The notes: generated from the sequence alone by a model not told the origin. Counted from the stretch's first letter, positions 9,125 to 19,200 are shown. The stretch is 64,000 nucleotides of DNA from Geoanaerobacter sp964528055 (GCA_964528055.1 CAZGQM010000012.1:49358-113357), one strand, 5' to 3'. Numbers and translations: made by a program.

Positions 9125-10048
9125 ATGACGCTCAACCCCTATGCACTGGTGAATAACATCGGCAATACCCCACTTATCGAACTTTCCGCAATCAATCCCT
9201 ATTCCGGTGTAAGAATTCTGGCTAAACTGGAGGGGAACAACCCAGGAGGTTCCATAAAGGATCGGCCCGCACTTTATATGATCACCAAGGCAGAGGAGAG
9301 TGGCGAACTTACCATGAGCAAGACAATATTGGAGCCTACTTCAGGCAACACCGGAATTGCACTAGCAATGCTCGGCACAGCCAAGGGGTACCGGGTCAAG
9401 CTGGTGATGCCTGCCTGCGTGAGTATGGAAAGGCGGAGCGTGCTGGAGGCTTTCGGTGCGGAGGTGGTTCTTTCTCCTCATGACGAGGCAACCGATGGTG
9501 CCATCAGGTTGGCTCATCGGATTCTTGAAGAGGAGCCTGACCGCTACTACATGCCTAATCAGTATGCGAACTGCAACAATATTCTGGCCCATTACGAGAC
9601 CACCGGTCCTGAGATTCTTCGTCAAACGAATGGAGAGGTGGATGTTTTTGTGGCTGGGATGGGGACCAGTGGTACGCTTATGGGGGTCGGGGCGTTTTTA
9701 CGGGAACGTAGGCCGGGGGTAAGGATCGTAGGGGTTGAGCCGAGACTTGGGCACCGGGTACAAGGGCTGAAAAACATGAAGGAGGCGATAGTCCCGGCGA
9801 TCTACAGTGAAGAGGCTCTGGACGAGAAGATTACGGTAATGGACGAGGATGCCTTTGAAACAGCCAGGGCTTTGGCAACCTGCGAGGGACTGTTTGTGGG
9901 GATGTCGAGCGGAGCTGCAGTAGCAGGGGCATTGGCAGTGGCACGTGAGATGGGCAGTGGAATAATTGTCACTGTCCTTCCTGACCGTGGCGACCGCTAC
10001 TTGAGCACTTCCCTCTTCCGTTCGGTCTGTGCTTCGTGTCCACCTTGA
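9125..10048 (+). CDS. cysM: Cysteine synthase (PLP-dependent, CysM/CysK family)
   Basis: PLP-dependent beta-replacement enzyme making L-cysteine from an activated serine and sulfide or thiosulfate. Lys45 in NPGGSIKDR is the Schiff-base lysine. EPTSGNTGIA is the substrate-binding loop and GTSGTLMGVG binds the PLP phosphate. At 307 residues it has the length of the short CysM class, and the motif wording favours CysM over CysK, though the two are hard to separate by eye. AGGAAGGA precedes the start. The C-terminus ends CASCPP. A bidirectional terminator follows. Confidence 0.85.
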   Translation: MTLNPYALVNNIGNTPLIELSAINPYSGVRILAKLEGNNPGGSIKDRPALYMITKAEESGELTMSKTILEPTSGNTGIALAMLGTAKGYRVKLVMPACVSMERRSVLEAFGAEVVLSPHDEATDGAIRLAHRILEEEPDRYYMPNQYANCNNILAHYETTGPEILRQTNGEVDVFVAGMGTSGTLMGVGAFLRERRPGVRIVGVEPRLGHRVQGLKNMKEAIVPAIYSEEALDEKITVMDEDAFETARALATCEGLFVGMSSGAAVAGALAVAREMGSGIIVTVLPDRGDRYLSTSLFRSVCASCPP

Positions 10049-10074
10049 TCTTTAACTGAGTTGCTGTGTAAATA

Positions 10075-10112
10075 CGAAAAAGCCACATCGATACTTCGAT
10101 GTGGCTTTTTCG
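10075..10112. terminator. Bidirectional rho-independent terminator
   Basis: A perfect 17-bp inverted repeat (arm CGAAAAAGCCACATCGA, loop TACT) has a T run on both strands. It lies between the converging cysM gene and the small secreted-protein gene and can serve both. Confidence 0.9.
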
Positions 10113-10128
10113 TAGAATGGGGCGAGAA

Positions 10129-10368
10129 TTACTTTGCAGCAGGCGCAGCAACCGGAGCAGCTTCATCCTTCTTCACTTCTTTCTTTGCCTTCTTCGCTTT
10201 CTTCACTTTCTTCGGAGCTACCTTCTCTTCTTTTTTGATGGGGGGGTGTCCGGGAGGCAGTGCCTGTGCGCCGGCAGCCGGTGCAGCAGCAGGCTCAGCA
10301 GCAGATACGATGCCAGCGAAGGAGACAGCGACCAGGGCGGCAACTACAGTGGAAAGAACTTTTTTCAT
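10129..10368 (-). CDS. Small exported Lys/Ala/Pro-rich protein
   Basis: A 79-residue product with a clear Sec signal peptide: MKK, then a hydrophobic stretch, with a likely cleavage after IVSA-A. The mature part is about 55 residues with no globular look: an Ala/Pro segment, the motif LPPGHPPI, then a strongly basic run of KK/AKKAKK and an Ala-rich tail. AGAGG precedes the ATG. The charge pattern suggests binding to an acidic surface, cell-wall polymer or nucleic acid, but no function is recognised. Confidence 0.7.
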   Translation of the reverse strand: MKKVLSTVVAALVAVSFAGIVSAAEPAAAPAAGAQALPPGHPPIKKEEKVAPKKVKKAKKAKKEVKKDEAAPVAAPAAK

Positions 10369-10813
10369 GGTAAACCTCTTTGGATTTGGATTTGTTAAAA
10401 TTTAGTTAGCAGGGAGTATGCCAATGCGTTGTATGTCTGTTGGGGCCTACCCAGTAAGGGCTTAGGCGCTCGTCCTGGGTTTTGTTGCGTGCAGGTAACC
10501 GCACATAGGGTATTCTCTGCCTCAAGTGAGGTAAATCTTTCTTGGTTAAACGCGTCATCCATTGGCACTGAAGATCATAAATATTTCTTCAGCGAGGTTG
10601 TTTTCGTATTTTTGCTGTTTGAAAGTATGTATGTACAGCATAACGGTTTATTTGGTAAATTCCGATCTGGAGCTGGTCATGGATATTTGTCATCTACTCC
10701 TCTCCCCATAATGAGTCAACGGATTGCCTTGCCATCATAAAGTGATTTCTGATATAAATCAGTAAATGCTGATTGGGCTGGGTGATAAACAACCGATCGA
10801 CCGCATTAATGGC
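10369..10813. other. Intergenic region without a recognisable gene
   Basis: About 445 bp between two divergent genes. The open frame at 10429-10740 has no ribosome site and protein-unlike composition, so I do not call it. I looked for c-di-GMP riboswitch features and did not find a convincing match. Promoters for both flanking genes must lie here or just downstream. Confidence 0.5.
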
Positions 10814-10840
10814 TTAAGAAATTCGATCTGGCGACGATAA
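10814..10840 (+). promoter_or_regulatory. Possible sigma-28 (FliA-type) promoter of the PilZ gene
   Basis: TTAAGAAA, 11 bases, then GACGATAA. The second box matches the sigma-28 -10 consensus GCCGATAA in seven of eight positions and the spacing is the canonical 11. The first box matches TAAAGTTT in only four of eight. The predicted transcript would start near 10847, about 37 bases before the PilZ start codon. Confidence 0.35.
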
Positions 10841-10883
10841 ATAGCTTTGAATCGTACTTCTGGGAAAGGAGGGAATACTTCCC

Positions 10884-11237
10884 GTGAACAACAGGCAATT
10901 CAGTAGAATGGACTTCAACGCCAAGGCACTGATCAGTTATGCCGATTCATCATTTACAGGAACAGTCGAGAACCTGAGTCTGAAGGGCTTGTTTGTCAAA
11001 ACCGACCAGAAAGTCTCCCTTGATGAGACGGTCAGTATCCTCCTCAGTTTTAATGGAAGTAACGGCAACCTCTCCCTGACACTCGAAGGGAAGGTCGTTC
11101 GAGTCACAGATGATGGTATCGGCCTCAATTTCAAGAAGGTTTCCATCGATTCCCTTGAGCAGTCTCTTGCTGAGAAAGGGGCCTGCACAAAAACCGACTG
11201 CCAGTTTGTAGGAGAACTCTGCCAGGATGCTGTCTGA
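10884..11237 (+). CDS. PilZ-domain c-di-GMP-binding protein
   Basis: A 117-residue single-domain PilZ protein. RQFSR (residues 4-8) is the RxxxR half of the c-di-GMP site and ENLSLKGLFV supplies the D/N-x-S-x2-G half. No output domain is attached, so it probably acts by binding a partner such as a motility or export component. It starts with GTG behind GGAAAGGAGG. Two Cys-containing segments near the C-terminus (KGACTKTDC, GELC) are additions to the core fold. Confidence 0.85.
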   Translation: MNNRQFSRMDFNAKALISYADSSFTGTVENLSLKGLFVKTDQKVSLDETVSILLSFNGSNGNLSLTLEGKVVRVTDDGIGLNFKKVSIDSLEQSLAEKGACTKTDCQFVGELCQDAV

Positions 11238-11268
11238 AAGGTCTTTTATGAATGTTTCGATATGAATG

Positions 11269-11291
11269 CCGGGGCGTCTGCCCCGGTTTTT
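11269..11291 (+). terminator. Rho-independent terminator after the PilZ gene
   Basis: CCGGGGC, loop GTCT, GCCCCGG, then a T run. It runs up to the stop codon of the convergent Fnr-type gene. Confidence 0.8.
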
Positions 11292-11293
11292 GT

Positions 11294-11980
11294 TTATTTG
11301 CCAGCCAATTCCTTCAGTCGCTTGAGGTCAAAGACTATTACCCTGCTTCCTTCAACCTCGATTGTACCCTCTTCCCGCAGCTTTCGCAGCGAACGTGAGA
11401 GTGTCTCGCTTACCGTGCCGAGGCGTGAGGCGAGTTCACCTTTCTTCATTTCCAGTTCCAAATAGGTCTTCCCCTGCAAGGTTGTGGATTTTCGTTCGAT
11501 CAATTCGCAGAGATATGCAGCCAGTCGAGCAGGAACTTCTGCAAATGAGAGCTCCTCTATCTGCCGGGCAAAACGGCGTAATAGCAGAGACAGGGAGACA
11601 ATCAGGTTTAGGGCGAAGCGGGGATTCCGCTCCAGTAGACCCATGAAGGCTTCACGCGGGAAAAAAACCGCCTCTCCATTTTCGATGGCGCGTGCATTTG
11701 CAGGATAACGTCCATCTCCAAAGAAGGCTGCTTCCGCGAAAGTTTCGCCAGGATGGACAAAGTGAAGGACCTTTTCGCGCCCGTCAGGGGATATCTTGCA
11801 GAGTTTCATTCCACCCTTTGCAAGCAGGTAGAAGCCCTTTGCAGGGTCCCCCTCCCCGAAGAGTGTTTCTCCTTTGGCAAAGGTGAGTCGCCCAGCTATT
11901 GCAGCCACTTCGGTCAAGTGCTCATCGCTAAGACCCGAAAAAAGTAGGGATTTTTTCAGAATTACTTGAGTGGCCTCCAT
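11294..11980 (-). CDS. Crp/Fnr-family transcription regulator
   Basis: A 228-residue regulator with an N-terminal cyclic-nucleotide-binding-type barrel (about residues 10-125), a long dimer helix, and a C-terminal winged helix-turn-helix. The recognition helix holds ETLSR, the ExxSR signature of FNR-type proteins that read TTGAT half-sites, rather than the RE-x3-R of CRP. No cluster of four N-terminal cysteines is present, so it is not an oxygen-sensing [4Fe-4S] FNR of E. coli type and its ligand is unknown. ATG 11980 is chosen because AGGGG lies upstream and the family N-terminus fits. The frame could extend to 12061, which would overlap a candidate FNR box. Confidence 0.85.
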   Translation of the reverse strand: MEATQVILKKSLLFSGLSDEHLTEVAAIAGRLTFAKGETLFGEGDPAKGFYLLAKGGMKLCKISPDGREKVLHFVHPGETFAEAAFFGDGRYPANARAIENGEAVFFPREAFMGLLERNPRFALNLIVSLSLLLRRFARQIEELSFAEVPARLAAYLCELIERKSTTLQGKTYLELEMKKGELASRLGTVSETLSRSLRKLREEGTIEVEGSRVIVFDLKRLKELAGK

Positions 11981-12051
11981 ATTGGTCCCCTGCCTCCATA
12001 CCAGACAGTCACATTCCTTCTTCTCCTGGTAAAAGATAACTGCCGCTCCAA

Positions 12052-12065
12052 TGGATGTCAATCAA
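12052..12065. promoter_or_regulatory. Candidate FNR-type operator
   Basis: TGGAT-GTCA-ATCAA matches the FNR consensus TTGAT-N4-ATCAA with one mismatch. It lies about 70 bp upstream of the Fnr-family start codon and about 190 bp before gatA. This position suits autoregulation of the regulator, whose recognition helix is of the matching type. Confidence 0.4.
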
Positions 12066-12252
12066 CTGCAGAATGCGCTTTTTGCATTTCACGCTGAAAC
12101 ATATCAATGTATTGCACTCTTGTGGGTGTATTTTTCGGAAGAATTTGTTATAGTTCCGCTTTGCGCGGCCAGCCGCGATAACATTGAAGCGTATATCCCG
12201 ATGGGGCATTCAGGCTGAATCCCCTTTCGCAGCACCCCTTCAAGGAGCACCG

Positions 12253-13710
12253 ATGGAACTGTTCGAGCTGACAATCTCCGATCTGCATGACAGGCTAAAG
12301 CGGAAAGAAGTCTCTTCCGTCGAGGCCACCAATTCCTGCCTAGCACGTATAGAGGCTACCGATGCAAAGGTAAATGCCTTTATAACGCTGACCGCTGACG
12401 AGGCACTTGCCTCAGCAGCCGAAGCTGACAGGCTGATCGCATCCGGCCGGATAGAGCCTCTCACCGGCATTCCCCTGGCATTAAAGGATATATTCGTAAC
12501 AAAGGGGATACGTACCACCTGCGCCTCAAAGATGCTGGCGAATTATATCCCGCCATATGATGCGACATCTTGGCTGAAGTTGAAGGGGCAGGGAGCAGTG
12601 CTGCTCGGGAAGCTTAACCAGGATGAGTTTGCCATGGGATCTTCCTGCGAAAACAGCGCTTTCGGCCCAACAAGGAACCCCTGGGATCTGGGCTGCATCC
12701 CCGGAGGTTCATCCGGTGGGTCGGCCGCTGCAATAGCTGCCCAACATGCAACGGCAACCCTGGGGACCGACACCGGGGGCTCCATCCGTCAGCCGGCTTC
12801 CCACTGCGGCTGTGTGGGGTTGAAGCCCACATACGGCAGGGTCTCCCGCTACGGGGTCATCGCCTATGCCTCGTCGCTCGATCAGGTCGGTCCTCTCACA
12901 CGTGATGTAACCGATTGCGCCATCATGCTCGGTGCGATTGCCGGCTATGACCCACTTGATTCAACCTGTGTTAATATGCCGGTACCGGATTACACCGGAT
13001 CACTGATGAAGGAGCTCAAGGGCCTGAAGATAGGGCTGCCCAAGGAATACTACATAGATGGTCTTGATCCGGATGTTCAGAGGGTCATGAGCGAGGCGAT
13101 AGAGACCTATCGGGGGCTTGGGGCAGAGTTCGTAGAGATCTCCCTTGCACACACCGATTACGCCGTTGCCTGCTACTACCTGATCGCCACGGCCGAGGCG
13201 AGTTCGAACCTGGCTCGCTACGAGGGTGTACGTTTCGGCCATCGGACCGCTGAACCGGAGGGTCTCATTGACATGTTCATGAAGAGCCGCTCCGAAGGGT
13301 TTGGCCCTGAGGTTAAAAGGCGGATAATGCTCGGTACCTATGCCCTTTCATCGGGCTATTACGATGCCTATTATCTCAAGGCACAGAAGGTAAGGACCCT
13401 GATCATGCAGGACTTCCTGAAGGCATTCGAGAGCGTGGATGTCATCCTCACGCCTGTGGCGCCGACGCCGGCCTTCAAGATCGGCGAAAAGGCAGATGAC
13501 CCCTTGCAGATGTACCTGTCTGACATCTTTACAATACCAGTAAATCTTGCCGGAACCTGTGGGATCTCTGTCCCTGCCGGCCTAAGCGCCAATAGCCTTC
13601 CCATAGGCCTGCAGCTGATCGGAAGGCCATTCGGAGAGGAGAGCATCATCCGTGCTGCCTATGCCTTTGAGCAGGCAACGGAGTGGCACAAGAAAAAAGC
13701 TACTATTTAA
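12253..13710 (+). CDS. gatA: Asp-tRNA(Asn)/Glu-tRNA(Gln) amidotransferase subunit A
   Basis: The glutaminase subunit of GatCAB, which releases ammonia from glutamine to amidate mischarged Asp-tRNA(Asn) or Glu-tRNA(Gln). The Ser-cisSer-Lys triad is visible: Lys78 in ALKDIF, Ser153 in GGSSGG and Ser177 in DTGGSIRQP. It has 485 residues, the normal length. ATG 12253 is chosen for its AAGGAGC ribosome site and family-like start MELFELT. An in-frame start 69 bases upstream is rejected. gatB follows after 12 bases. gatC is not adjacent. Confidence 0.95.
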   Translation: MELFELTISDLHDRLKRKEVSSVEATNSCLARIEATDAKVNAFITLTADEALASAAEADRLIASGRIEPLTGIPLALKDIFVTKGIRTTCASKMLANYIPPYDATSWLKLKGQGAVLLGKLNQDEFAMGSSCENSAFGPTRNPWDLGCIPGGSSGGSAAAIAAQHATATLGTDTGGSIRQPASHCGCVGLKPTYGRVSRYGVIAYASSLDQVGPLTRDVTDCAIMLGAIAGYDPLDSTCVNMPVPDYTGSLMKELKGLKIGLPKEYYIDGLDPDVQRVMSEAIETYRGLGAEFVEISLAHTDYAVACYYLIATAEASSNLARYEGVRFGHRTAEPEGLIDMFMKSRSEGFGPEVKRRIMLGTYALSSGYYDAYYLKAQKVRTLIMQDFLKAFESVDVILTPVAPTPAFKIGEKADDPLQMYLSDIFTIPVNLAGTCGISVPAGLSANSLPIGLQLIGRPFGEESIIRAAYAFEQATEWHKKKATI

Positions 13711-13722
13711 TTGGAGTTATAC

Positions 13723-15162
13723 ATGAAATTCCAACCAATCATAGGACTCGAAGTCCACGTTCAGCTGTCAACCAACACCAAGATTTTCTGCGGCTGCTCG
13801 ACAAGGTTCGGCTCATCCCCCAACTCCCAGACCTGCCCTGTCTGTCTTGGTTTGCCCGGGGCTCTGCCGGTTCTTAACAAAAAGGTTGTGGAGCATGCAA
13901 TCCGCACAGGTTTGGCAACTAACTGCAGCATTGCGCCGCGGAGCATCTTTGCCCGGAAGAACTACTTCTACCCGGATCTACCCAAGGGGTACCAGATCAG
14001 CCAGTTTGAGCTCCCCATCTGTATCGGCGGACATCTGAATATCGATGGTGAATGGGGAACCAAACGGATAGGCATAACCAGGATTCATATGGAGGAGGAT
14101 GCGGGAAAGCTGGTACACAACGACGTATCCGGTCTGGGGGAAGGTTCGGGGGTCGACCTTAACCGCGCCTGTACGCCGCTCCTGGAGATCGTATCCGAAC
14201 CTGACCTCCGTAGCGCCGACGAGGCGGTAGCGTATCTCAAAAAGCTCCACCAGATCGTGGTCTACTTAGGGATCACCGACGGCAACATGGAAGAGGGGAG
14301 TTTCCGCTGTGATGCCAATGTCTCGGTCATGCCGGTCGGTGCGGTAAAGTTCGGTACCCGCGCCGAGATCAAAAACATCAACTCCTTCAAGTTCGTCAAA
14401 CAGGCCATCGAATACGAGATCGAGCGTCAGATCGAGCTGATTGAAGAGGGTGGCACTGTGGTGCAGGAGACCCGCCTGTTCGATCCGAGCGCCGGCACGA
14501 CACGCTCCATGCGCGGCAAGGAAGAGGCTCACGACTACCGCTACTTCCCGGATCCTGATCTGGTGCCGCTGGTTATATCAGATGACTGGGTGGAGGATAC
14601 CCGCCTCGCGCTACCTGAACTGCCTGAGGCGAAGTACCGTCGTTACCTTGAGGAGTTAGGACTGACTGCATACGATGCTGAGGTGCTGACAGCGAGTCGT
14701 GACCTGGCCCAATACTTCGAGGCCTGCCTGGCTGCCGGCAGCCAGCCCAAAGCCACGGCCAACTGGGTGATGGGAGAGGTGACCCGTGGACTGAACGATT
14801 CAGGCCTTGCCATCTCCGGATGCCCGGTGGCACCGTCAGAGCTGGTTGAACTGCTGCAGCTTATCGACAAGGGTATAATCTCGGGCAAGATCGCCAAGAC
14901 CGTTTTCGACGAGATGTGGCAGAGCGGCAAGCCAGCGGCAAGGATCGTCGAGGAGAAGGGGCTGGTGCAGGTCTCCGACACCGGAGAGATAGAGAAGATC
15001 ATCGACGAGATCATCACTGCCAACATGGGTCAGGTGGAGGAGTACCGAGGTGGCAAGGAGAAGGTCTTCGGTTTCTTCGTCGGTCAGGTTATGAGGGCCT
15101 CGAAGGGTAAGGCGAATCCGGCAGTGGTGAATGATCTGCTGCTTATAAAGCTGAAAGGATAA
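13723..15162 (+). CDS. gatB: Asp-tRNA(Asn)/Glu-tRNA(Gln) amidotransferase subunit B
   Basis: The kinase/transamidase subunit of GatCAB, 479 residues. It starts with the family hallmark GLEVHVQL, followed by a Cys pair region (FCGCS, CPVCLG) forming the zinc site. The C-terminal part is the tRNA-binding YqeY-like tail. ATG 13723 follows GGAG. The upstream TTG at 13711 adjoins the gatA stop and would add only four residues. It is in operon with gatA and mtnA. Confidence 0.95.
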   Translation: MKFQPIIGLEVHVQLSTNTKIFCGCSTRFGSSPNSQTCPVCLGLPGALPVLNKKVVEHAIRTGLATNCSIAPRSIFARKNYFYPDLPKGYQISQFELPICIGGHLNIDGEWGTKRIGITRIHMEEDAGKLVHNDVSGLGEGSGVDLNRACTPLLEIVSEPDLRSADEAVAYLKKLHQIVVYLGITDGNMEEGSFRCDANVSVMPVGAVKFGTRAEIKNINSFKFVKQAIEYEIERQIELIEEGGTVVQETRLFDPSAGTTRSMRGKEEAHDYRYFPDPDLVPLVISDDWVEDTRLALPELPEAKYRRYLEELGLTAYDAEVLTASRDLAQYFEACLAAGSQPKATANWVMGEVTRGLNDSGLAISGCPVAPSELVELLQLIDKGIISGKIAKTVFDEMWQSGKPAARIVEEKGLVQVSDTGEIEKIIDEIITANMGQVEEYRGGKEKVFGFFVGQVMRASKGKANPAVVNDLLLIKLKG

Positions 15163-15167
15163 CAGAT

Positions 15168-16208
15168 ATGTCTTTCCGAACCATAGAATGGCGCGACGAC
15201 AAGGTGATCATGATAGACCAGACCCGGCTTCCCGGCGAGGAAGTGTACAACGAGTACACTGATTTTCAGGGAGTGGCAGAGGCGATACGGGGAATGATCA
15301 TCCGTGGAGCCCCTGCCATCGGGGTGGCTGCTGCCATGGGGGTTGCCCTTGGTGCCCGGGAGATAATAGCCGATTCCTTTGAAACATTTTTCCGGCAGCT
15401 TGAGAATGTTTGCGACGTACTGGCCAGGACACGGCCTACTGCAGTAAACCTGTTCTGGGCAATCGACCGGATGAAGCGTGTCGCAGAGGCTAACCGCGAC
15501 ATGGATCTTAACTCGATACGGGCCATACTCAGGGCCGAGGCTATAGCCATTGAGGCTGATGACCTGCGGATCTGCAAGGATATCGGCGCCAATGGCGCAC
15601 CCCTTATCAGGGAGGGGGCAACGGTTCTTACGCACTGCAACGCAGGCGGACTCGCAACGGCGGGATACGGCACGGCTCTTGGTGTCATCAGGGCAGCCCA
15701 CGAAGCCGGGAAGAAGATCAAGGTGATTGCAGACGAGACCCGCCCCTGGTTGCAGGGGGCACGTCTTACAACCTGGGAACTTATGAAGGACGGTATTCCG
15801 GTAACCCTCATATCCGACAATATGGCCGGCTGGCTGATGCAGAAGGGGGAAATTGACTGCTGTGTTGTGGGGGCTGACCGTATAGCCGCCAACGGTGACA
15901 CAGCCAACAAAATAGGGACCTACAGCGTGGCGGTCCTTGCGAAGGAGCATAAGATACCGTTCTATGTGGCTGCTCCCGTATCAACCCTCGACCTGTCGCT
16001 TTCCAGCGGTGAAGAGATCCCCATCGAGGAGAGGGTCATCACCGAAGTTACCCATATCAAGGGGATACCGATTGCCCCTGAAGGGGTGAAGGTCCGCAAT
16101 CCGGCATTTGACGTGACTCCGGCACGCTACATCACTGCCATTATCACCGAAAAGGGGATTGCTCGGGGAGAGTATGCCCGGGAGCTTCAAGCCCTGGTGG
16201 CTAGATGA
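15168..16208 (+). CDS. mtnA: S-methyl-5-thioribose-1-phosphate isomerase
   Basis: Aldose-ketose isomerase of the methionine salvage pathway, related to eIF2B. It has 346 residues. The catalytic pair is seen as Cys157 in THCNAGGLAT and Asp237 in GADRIAANGD, with IRGAPAIGVAAA near the N-terminus for phosphate binding. It starts six bases after gatB behind AAAGGA, and its stop overlaps the glnE start (ATGA). In Geobacter-like organisms the enzyme may also serve purine-nucleoside or thioribose salvage. That is family knowledge, not visible here. Confidence 0.92.
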   Translation: MSFRTIEWRDDKVIMIDQTRLPGEEVYNEYTDFQGVAEAIRGMIIRGAPAIGVAAAMGVALGAREIIADSFETFFRQLENVCDVLARTRPTAVNLFWAIDRMKRVAEANRDMDLNSIRAILRAEAIAIEADDLRICKDIGANGAPLIREGATVLTHCNAGGLATAGYGTALGVIRAAHEAGKKIKVIADETRPWLQGARLTTWELMKDGIPVTLISDNMAGWLMQKGEIDCCVVGADRIAANGDTANKIGTYSVAVLAKEHKIPFYVAAPVSTLDLSLSSGEEIPIEERVITEVTHIKGIPIAPEGVKVRNPAFDVTPARYITAIITEKGIARGEYARELQALVAR

Positions 16209-19200
16209 ATCGAAATGCGGAGTTTGCGACACAGCTGCTGTCCCTGTTTGCCGAAGAACCTACTGCCGACAGGGACCAACTCCTTGTGCAGCTCCTCGAA
16301 GAACGGGGATATCTGTTTGGAGCCCGGTCGGTTGCAAACCTGCGGCTGCTTGCTGCAATCTTTACCCCTGAATCTCTTGCTGCCATAACCGTGCAGGCAA
16401 TGGCAACACCAATGCCTGATATGGCTCTGAACGCCATGGAACGTATCTCCTCCGTGGTCTCCCATGATGAATTACGCTCTGTCTGTGGCAGGAAGAACCG
16501 ATTGTCGCAGTTTCTCATCATTTGCGGCTCTTCCCCGTTTCTGACGAATATCCTCTGCAGGGACCCTCAATATTTCCACGACCTGTTTGTACTGCGTCGA
16601 ATTGACTCGCGACGACATGCCTCTGAAACCCTTGAGCAGCTAAGGGTGGAGGTGGGAGAGGAGGCCGAATATGCATCGGTACTCCCGATTCTCCGTCGCT
16701 TCAAGAGCTGCGAGGTTTTGCGCATAGCCGCACGTGATCTGGCAGGGCTGGCACCCCTGGAAGAGGTTACACTTGAGCTGACCCAGCTGGCTGAGGCAGC
16801 CCTGCAGATTGCTTATGAAGCGGCAATGCGTGCTCTGATTGCCGACCATGGCATACCGATGATGGATACTCCCCAGGGTGCTTCGCAGGCGGAGCTGACT
16901 ATCCTGGGAATGGGTAAGTTCGGCGGCAGGGAGCTCAATTTTTCCTCTGACATAGACATTGTCTACCTGTACTCTTCAAACAGCGGTGAGACTGCCGGCA
17001 TCGATGGCGAGGGGGGAAAGCGAGGCATCATCTCTCTTCACGCCTTTTTTGTAAGGCTTGCAGAGATGGTTACCAAGGCACTTTCCCAGGTTACCGAGGA
17101 TGGCTTTGTATTTCGTGTCGATCTGGGGCTGCGCCCGGAGGGGAAGAGCGGAGACATGGCTATCTCGCAACGCTCGGCAGAGGTGTACTACGAGTCGTGG
17201 GGGCGCTCATGGGAACGGGCCGCCATGCTGAAGGCGAGGCCGGTAGCAGGTTCGCTGGAGCTTGGCGAGAGGTTCCTTGCGGCCATTGAGCCGTTTATCT
17301 ACCGGAAGTACCTCGATTACAACCTGATCGAGGATATGATGGGGATGAAGAAGAAAATCGATGCGTCTCTGGCCAGGGAGAGGGAAGGCGAGTACAACAT
17401 CAAGCTGGGGCGGGGAGGTATCCGAGAGATCGAGTTCTTCATCCAGGCCCTGCAGCTGGTCTATGCCGGTAAGAACAAGGGGCTTCGCGAGCGCAACTCC
17501 CTCAAGGCTCTTGATGCTCTCAGAAGTGCCCGGATGATCCGCGATGACGATCACCACGATCTCAGCGAGGCATACCGATTCCTGAGGACTGTTGAGCACC
17601 GTATTCAGGTGGTCCAAGAGCGTCAGACCCACAGCCTTCCCCGTAAGGACGACGAGTTCACTGCCCTTGCCCGTCGCACCGGGTTCCTAAGGTCGAATGG
17701 CGTGGAGCGTTTCCGTCAGACTCTGGAAATGCATCGAGGAAACGTATCCGCCATTTACGGGGGGCTTTTTTTCGAAAGCGGCCAGAAACTTCTGGAAGAG
17801 GTGCGACCGGAGGTATATGTCTTTTTCGATCATCGTGCCGATCCAGATCTGGTGAAAGATATGCTGGCCGAGCGTCGATTCGAGAACGTGGACATCGCCT
17901 ACGACAATCTTTTGATCCTTCGCGACGGTCCACCAAGGGCCAAACTGACCGAACGCGCACAACGGATCCTGGAGAAGATCGCTCCGCTGTTGCTCCAGGA
18001 GATCTTCGACTCTTCGGATCCAGATATGGCGCTTGCCAACCTGGAGCGTTTTCTCTCTGCCGTTGGCTCCCGGTCCACATTCTATGCACTTCTTGCAGAG
18101 AATCGAGAGGTTCTCAAACTGCTGGTTTCACTGTTCGGGGTATCCGAGTTCCTCTCCAAGATTTTTATCGGCCATCCTGAGATCCTGGACAGCATGGTTG
18201 CCAAAAGCTATGCCGCTTCCCTCAAGGTTCGGGCGGCCATGGAAGAGGAACTGACAGCCATGCTGGAGAGGTCAGGGGACTTCGAGGAGCGGCTGGATCT
18301 GATCAGAAGCTATCGACACGAGGAATTTCTGCGGATCGGCATGAACGACATTTATGTCAAGTTCGGCCAGACTGAGATTGCCGGTCAGTTGACCAATCTT
18401 GCAGAAGTTTGTCTGGCAGCGGCCCATACGCTGGCCAAGCAGGAACTGTCCCGCTTCGGGACCCCTACCTACTGCGACCTTGCAGGAGAGGTGCAGGAAG
18501 CCTCACTGGCCATTGTGGCAATGGGAAAGATGGGGGGCTGCGAACTCAACTACCATTCGGATTTGGATATAATCTACATCTACGATCACCAGGGTCAGAC
18601 TAACGGCGAGAAGCAGATCTCCAACCGCGAATATTTTGCCAAACTGGGTCAGAAAATCATTATGATCCTCACCACTCAAACTCGCGAGGGGTACGTCTAT
18701 AAGATTGATACCCGTCTCCGCCCCTCGGGCAATGCCGGGCCGCTGGTGACTTCTCTTGAGTCGTTCCGCGATTATCACCGCAACGAGGCTCAGGTCTGGG
18801 AGAGGCAGGCCCTTACCAAGGCACGTGTGGTTCTGGGGGAAGAAATCCTCGCGGAGTGCATCGAAGAGGTTATCCGCCATACTGTCTATGGCAGGGGTGC
18901 GGACGGCGTCATAGGGGGAGAGATCCATCGGCTAAGGAAGAGGATGGAGTGTGAAATAGCAAAGGAGAGCGAGGGGAACTACAACATCAAGACCGGCAGA
19001 GGCGGTATGGTGGATGTTGAGTTTATAGTCCAGTATCTCCAGCTCATCCACGGGCATGATCTGCCGGATATCCGGAACACAAATACGCTGATTGCCCTTA
19101 AGTCAATCCTGGCGTCTGCTCTCTTAAGTGAAGAGGATGGAAACATTCTTATTACGGGGTACAAATTTCTTCGCCGTCTGGAAAATCGGCTTCGCATCGT

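Noticed and set aside
10429..10520. Possible c-di-GMP riboswitch upstream of the PilZ gene
   Set aside because: The segment lacks the conserved GEMM core and the receptor loop pattern.
10429..10740. 103-aa plus-strand ORF
   Set aside because: No ribosome site, unlikely amino-acid mix, and located in a divergent promoter region.
17207..18089. Several 64-143-aa ORFs antisense to glnE
   Set aside because: They are shadows of the glnE frame with no ribosome sites or domain features.
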